NCBI RefSeq assembly: GCF_946479975.1
Contig: NZ_CAMLIX010000248.1
Span: 1-6,880 of the forward strand
Source: an uncultured Flavobacterium sp.
Lineage (GTDB): Bacteria > Bacteroidota > Bacteroidia > Flavobacteriales > Flavobacteriaceae
Length of the DNA: 6,880 bases
Reading direction: 5' to 3'
Shown here: positions 5,093 through 6,880 of the stretch, piece by piece
How the letters are laid out: each line of letters begins with the position of its first letter
Numbering within the stretch: position 1 is the first letter of the stretch
Program-made: the position numbers and the translations under genes
The notes under the pieces: generated by a model
What the model saw: only the letters and a program-made list of their open reading frames with translations
What the model was told of the DNA's origin: nothing
The model's database searches: none

Positions 5093-6208
5093 ATGTTAAA
5101 AAAAACAGTTCTAATTACCTTATTAATTTGTAGTTCGATTTATGCTCAAGAATCGAAACTTCTTCATGGAAAAGTTGTTGCAAAAGAAAAAATTAATGAT
5201 TCAATTGCATTTATTCCAGGATTATTTTTTAATGAAAAGTCGTATAACATTGAAGTATTAAAGGCTAAAATTACTCAAAATGAGTTTTATTTGAAATTTA
5301 GCCCAGATTATCCTCAAATGTATGTAGTGGCTCTAGATAGTGACAGAGAAACTGGTAAAATTAGGCTTGATTGTTTCTTTGTGGATAATGCTACGACCGA
5401 AATATCTTTTGATTCTGACTTGAGAATAAAGAAATCGGACGGTGTAACTAATAAAGAGTTTTTAAATCGATTCATCCCTTATGTTTTTAAAGACAAAAAG
5501 GCAAATTTTCATTTTTACAATTTTGATCAAAGCTTAGATGAACGTCTTTATAATTATATTAAACAATATCCAGATTCGTATGTGGCGCTATGGTTTTTAA
5601 TAGGAAGATTTAACAGCGAAGGATATACAGAACTTTATGAAAAAAGTTTACAGTCTTTTTCTCAAAAAATAAAAAATGAAATTCTTTGGAAAAAAATAAT
5701 TGAGGAGTTTTCAAACATAACAATAAAAAGAAACTTTAAATTTCCTGAAATTGCCTTGAAAAATACTGAATTAAAGCCTGAAACGCTTGAAATACCCGAA
5801 GCAGAATATACTTTAATAGATTTTTGGTTTAGCCGTTGTCGTCCTTGCCTGGAAGAAATGCCAATGTGGATCGATTTGTATCAAAGATATAATTCGAGTG
5901 GATTGAATATAATAGGAATTTCAACTGATAAAACTGAAAATGTAGAACCATATTGGCAGAAAAGGATAATTGAAAAGAAAATACCTTGGAAGAATTATTT
6001 GGATGAAAATGCGGTTTATGCCTCTAAAGAAAAAATATTCTCATTCCCTACCAATTATTTGCTTAACAACAAAGGAGAAGTTATTCAAAAAAACATTCGA
6101 CCTGAACAGCTGGAAAAACTAATGATTGATACTTACAAGATTAAAAAGAACTTTGATATTTATGATAGACAAATTATGGTTCCAATTTCAGGATTCCAGA
6201 AAAACTAA
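5093..6208 (+). CDS. Secreted TlpA/ResA-type thioredoxin-like oxidoreductase
   Basis: An in-frame GTG lies at 5069, but the ATG at 5093 gives a standard signal peptide (MLKKTVLITLLICSSIYAQ) with cleavage likely after YA, so 371 residues are called. There is no lipobox, because the residue before Cys is Ile. Residues about 20-215 are a beta-rich then helical N-terminal region resembling the DUF4369-type domain found before TlpA-like domains in Bacteroidota. The thioredoxin-like domain starts near residue 220 and has the active site C249-R-P-C252 in DFWFSRCRPCLEEMP and the cis-Pro motif FPTNYLL with Pro319. In this family such proteins reduce or isomerise disulfides in the periplasm. Beside cysteine-rich peptides it could correct wrong disulfides or reduce the thioredoxin domain of the fusion protein; that role is inferred. 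It has its own transcript start, judging by the terminator at 4914, and the PCAT follows 179 bases later. Confidence 0.9.
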   Translation: MLKKTVLITLLICSSIYAQESKLLHGKVVAKEKINDSIAFIPGLFFNEKSYNIEVLKAKITQNEFYLKFSPDYPQMYVVALDSDRETGKIRLDCFFVDNATTEISFDSDLRIKKSDGVTNKEFLNRFIPYVFKDKKANFHFYNFDQSLDERLYNYIKQYPDSYVALWFLIGRFNSEGYTELYEKSLQSFSQKIKNEILWKKIIEEFSNITIKRNFKFPEIALKNTELKPETLEIPEAEYTLIDFWFSRCRPCLEEMPMWIDLYQRYNSSGLNIIGISTDKTENVEPYWQKRIIEKKIPWKNYLDENAVYASKEKIFSFPTNYLLNNKGEVIQKNIRPEQLEKLMIDTYKIKKNFDIYDRQIMVPISGFQKN

Positions 6209-6387
6209 TAGTAAAATAGATAAGAACTGATTTATATTTAATTACAAGAAACAATTCGAAAGAAAAATGTATGATTTATTGTGGTTTGAGAAAAACATTC
6301 AAATCAAAAAGTTTTTAAAGTGCCCGATAAATATTACATTAGCAGAACCAAGAATTTACATTCCCAGTAAACAAAAACAAATAAGAA

Positions 6388-6880
6388 TTGAAAAAATTCG
6401 CGCATTACAGACAAGCCGATCATAAAGATTGTGGCCCGACGTGTTTAAAAATTATAGCTAAACATTACGGTAAAACAATCAATATTCAGGAGTTAAGAGA
6501 TTTTGCTGAAACAACTCGTGAAGGAAGTAATCTGCTTTTTTTAAGTGATGCTGCAGAAAAAATTGGCTTTAGAACTTTAGGCGTAAAATTATCTGTACAA
6601 AGAATCGAGGAGGCGCCTCTGCCTTGTATTCTCCATTGGAACAAAGATCATTATGTGGTTCTTTATAAAATAAAAAAAGGGAAATATTATATTTCAGATC
6701 CTGCTTTCGGACTTTTAGAATACAATAAAGAAGAATTTGTCAAATTTTGGATTGGAAACAATGCCAGTGACACCACAAAAGAAGGTATTGCATTATTGAT
6801 AGAAGCAACTCCTAACTTTTTTGAATCTGATTTCGATAAAGAAGAAAATTCAGGTTTAGGATTTAGATTTCTGTTTAAGT
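6388..6880 (+). CDS. C39 peptidase-containing ABC transporter (PCAT), N-terminal part
   Basis: The frame stays open to the window end, with 164 residues visible of a family that usually runs to about 700-750. The start is TTG at 6388: an in-frame TAA lies at 6382-6384, and MKKFAHYRQADHKDCGPTCL matches the usual beginning of these proteins. The C39 domain has its full catalytic set: Q9 (oxyanion hole), C15 in DCG, H88 in DHYVV and D104 in SDPA. C39 domains cut leaders after GG or GA on the cytoplasmic side while the transporter exports the core. After about residue 140 the chain reaches FFESDFDKEENSGLGFRF, a linker leading into the membrane domain. The three peptides upstream have matching GG/GA leaders and are its obvious cargo; the minus-strand peptides may be too. 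A 52-codon ORF in another frame overlaps its start. The TTG start and weak leader may keep expression low. Confidence 0.93.
   Translation, partial: MKKFAHYRQADHKDCGPTCLKIIAKHYGKTINIQELRDFAETTREGSNLLFLSDAAEKIGFRTLGVKLSVQRIEEAPLPCILHWNKDHYVVLYKIKKGKYYISDPAFGLLEYNKEEFVKFWIGNNASDTTKEGIALLIEATPNFFESDFDKEENSGLGFRFLFK

Noticed and set aside
6267..6425. 52-codon ORF as an independent gene, beginning MYDLLWFEKNIQ
   Set aside because: It overlaps the PCAT start, has no GG leader and no family I recognise; it is kept only as a possible translational effect.

Overview
The window is very AT-rich. Start codons sit in A-rich leaders without clear Shine-Dalgarno sequences. It carries a TPR/membrane/AraC-type regulator, a TlpA-like thioredoxin and a fused VKOR-thioredoxin protein. 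Together these point to the Bacteroidota, most probably a Flavobacterium-like member of the Flavobacteriia. This is an inference from style and gene types, not a database match.

Layout. Positions 1-1104 (+) hold the 3' part of a membrane-anchored TPR/AraC-family regulator. Converging on it, only 12 bases away, is a tandem array of four very small minus-strand genes (1117-1836). They encode double-glycine-leader peptides of 45-49 residues with near-identical, cysteine-free cores ending in GGGNN. A 619-base gene-free region (1837-2455) separates this array from a plus-strand cluster. That region probably carries divergent promoters and contains a 23-base tandem repeat and an inverted repeat.

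The plus-strand cluster reads: a 518-residue protein with a degenerate C39-like domain, a VKOR domain and a thioredoxin domain (2456-4012); three small precursor peptides with exactly aligned 25-residue leaders ending GG, GA and GG and with 4, 2 and 6 cysteines in their cores (4048-4230, 4296-4430, 4493-4684); a GC-richer non-coding patch and a strong intrinsic terminator (4685-4949); a secreted TlpA/ResA-type thioredoxin with a CRPC site (5093-6208); and the start of a C39 peptidase-containing ABC transporter (PCAT) with an intact catalytic set (6388 to the window end).

How it fits together (inference). The PCAT would cleave the leaders after GG or GA and export the cores. The VKOR-thioredoxin fusion and the periplasmic thioredoxin would form and correct disulfides in the cysteine-rich cores. 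The locus therefore looks like a peptide secretion system, bacteriocin-like or signalling, with its own disulfide-folding machinery. The second, cysteine-free peptide family encoded divergently may share the same exporter, or may depend on a maturase outside the window. No radical SAM, lanthionine synthetase or ATP-grasp maturase is visible here.
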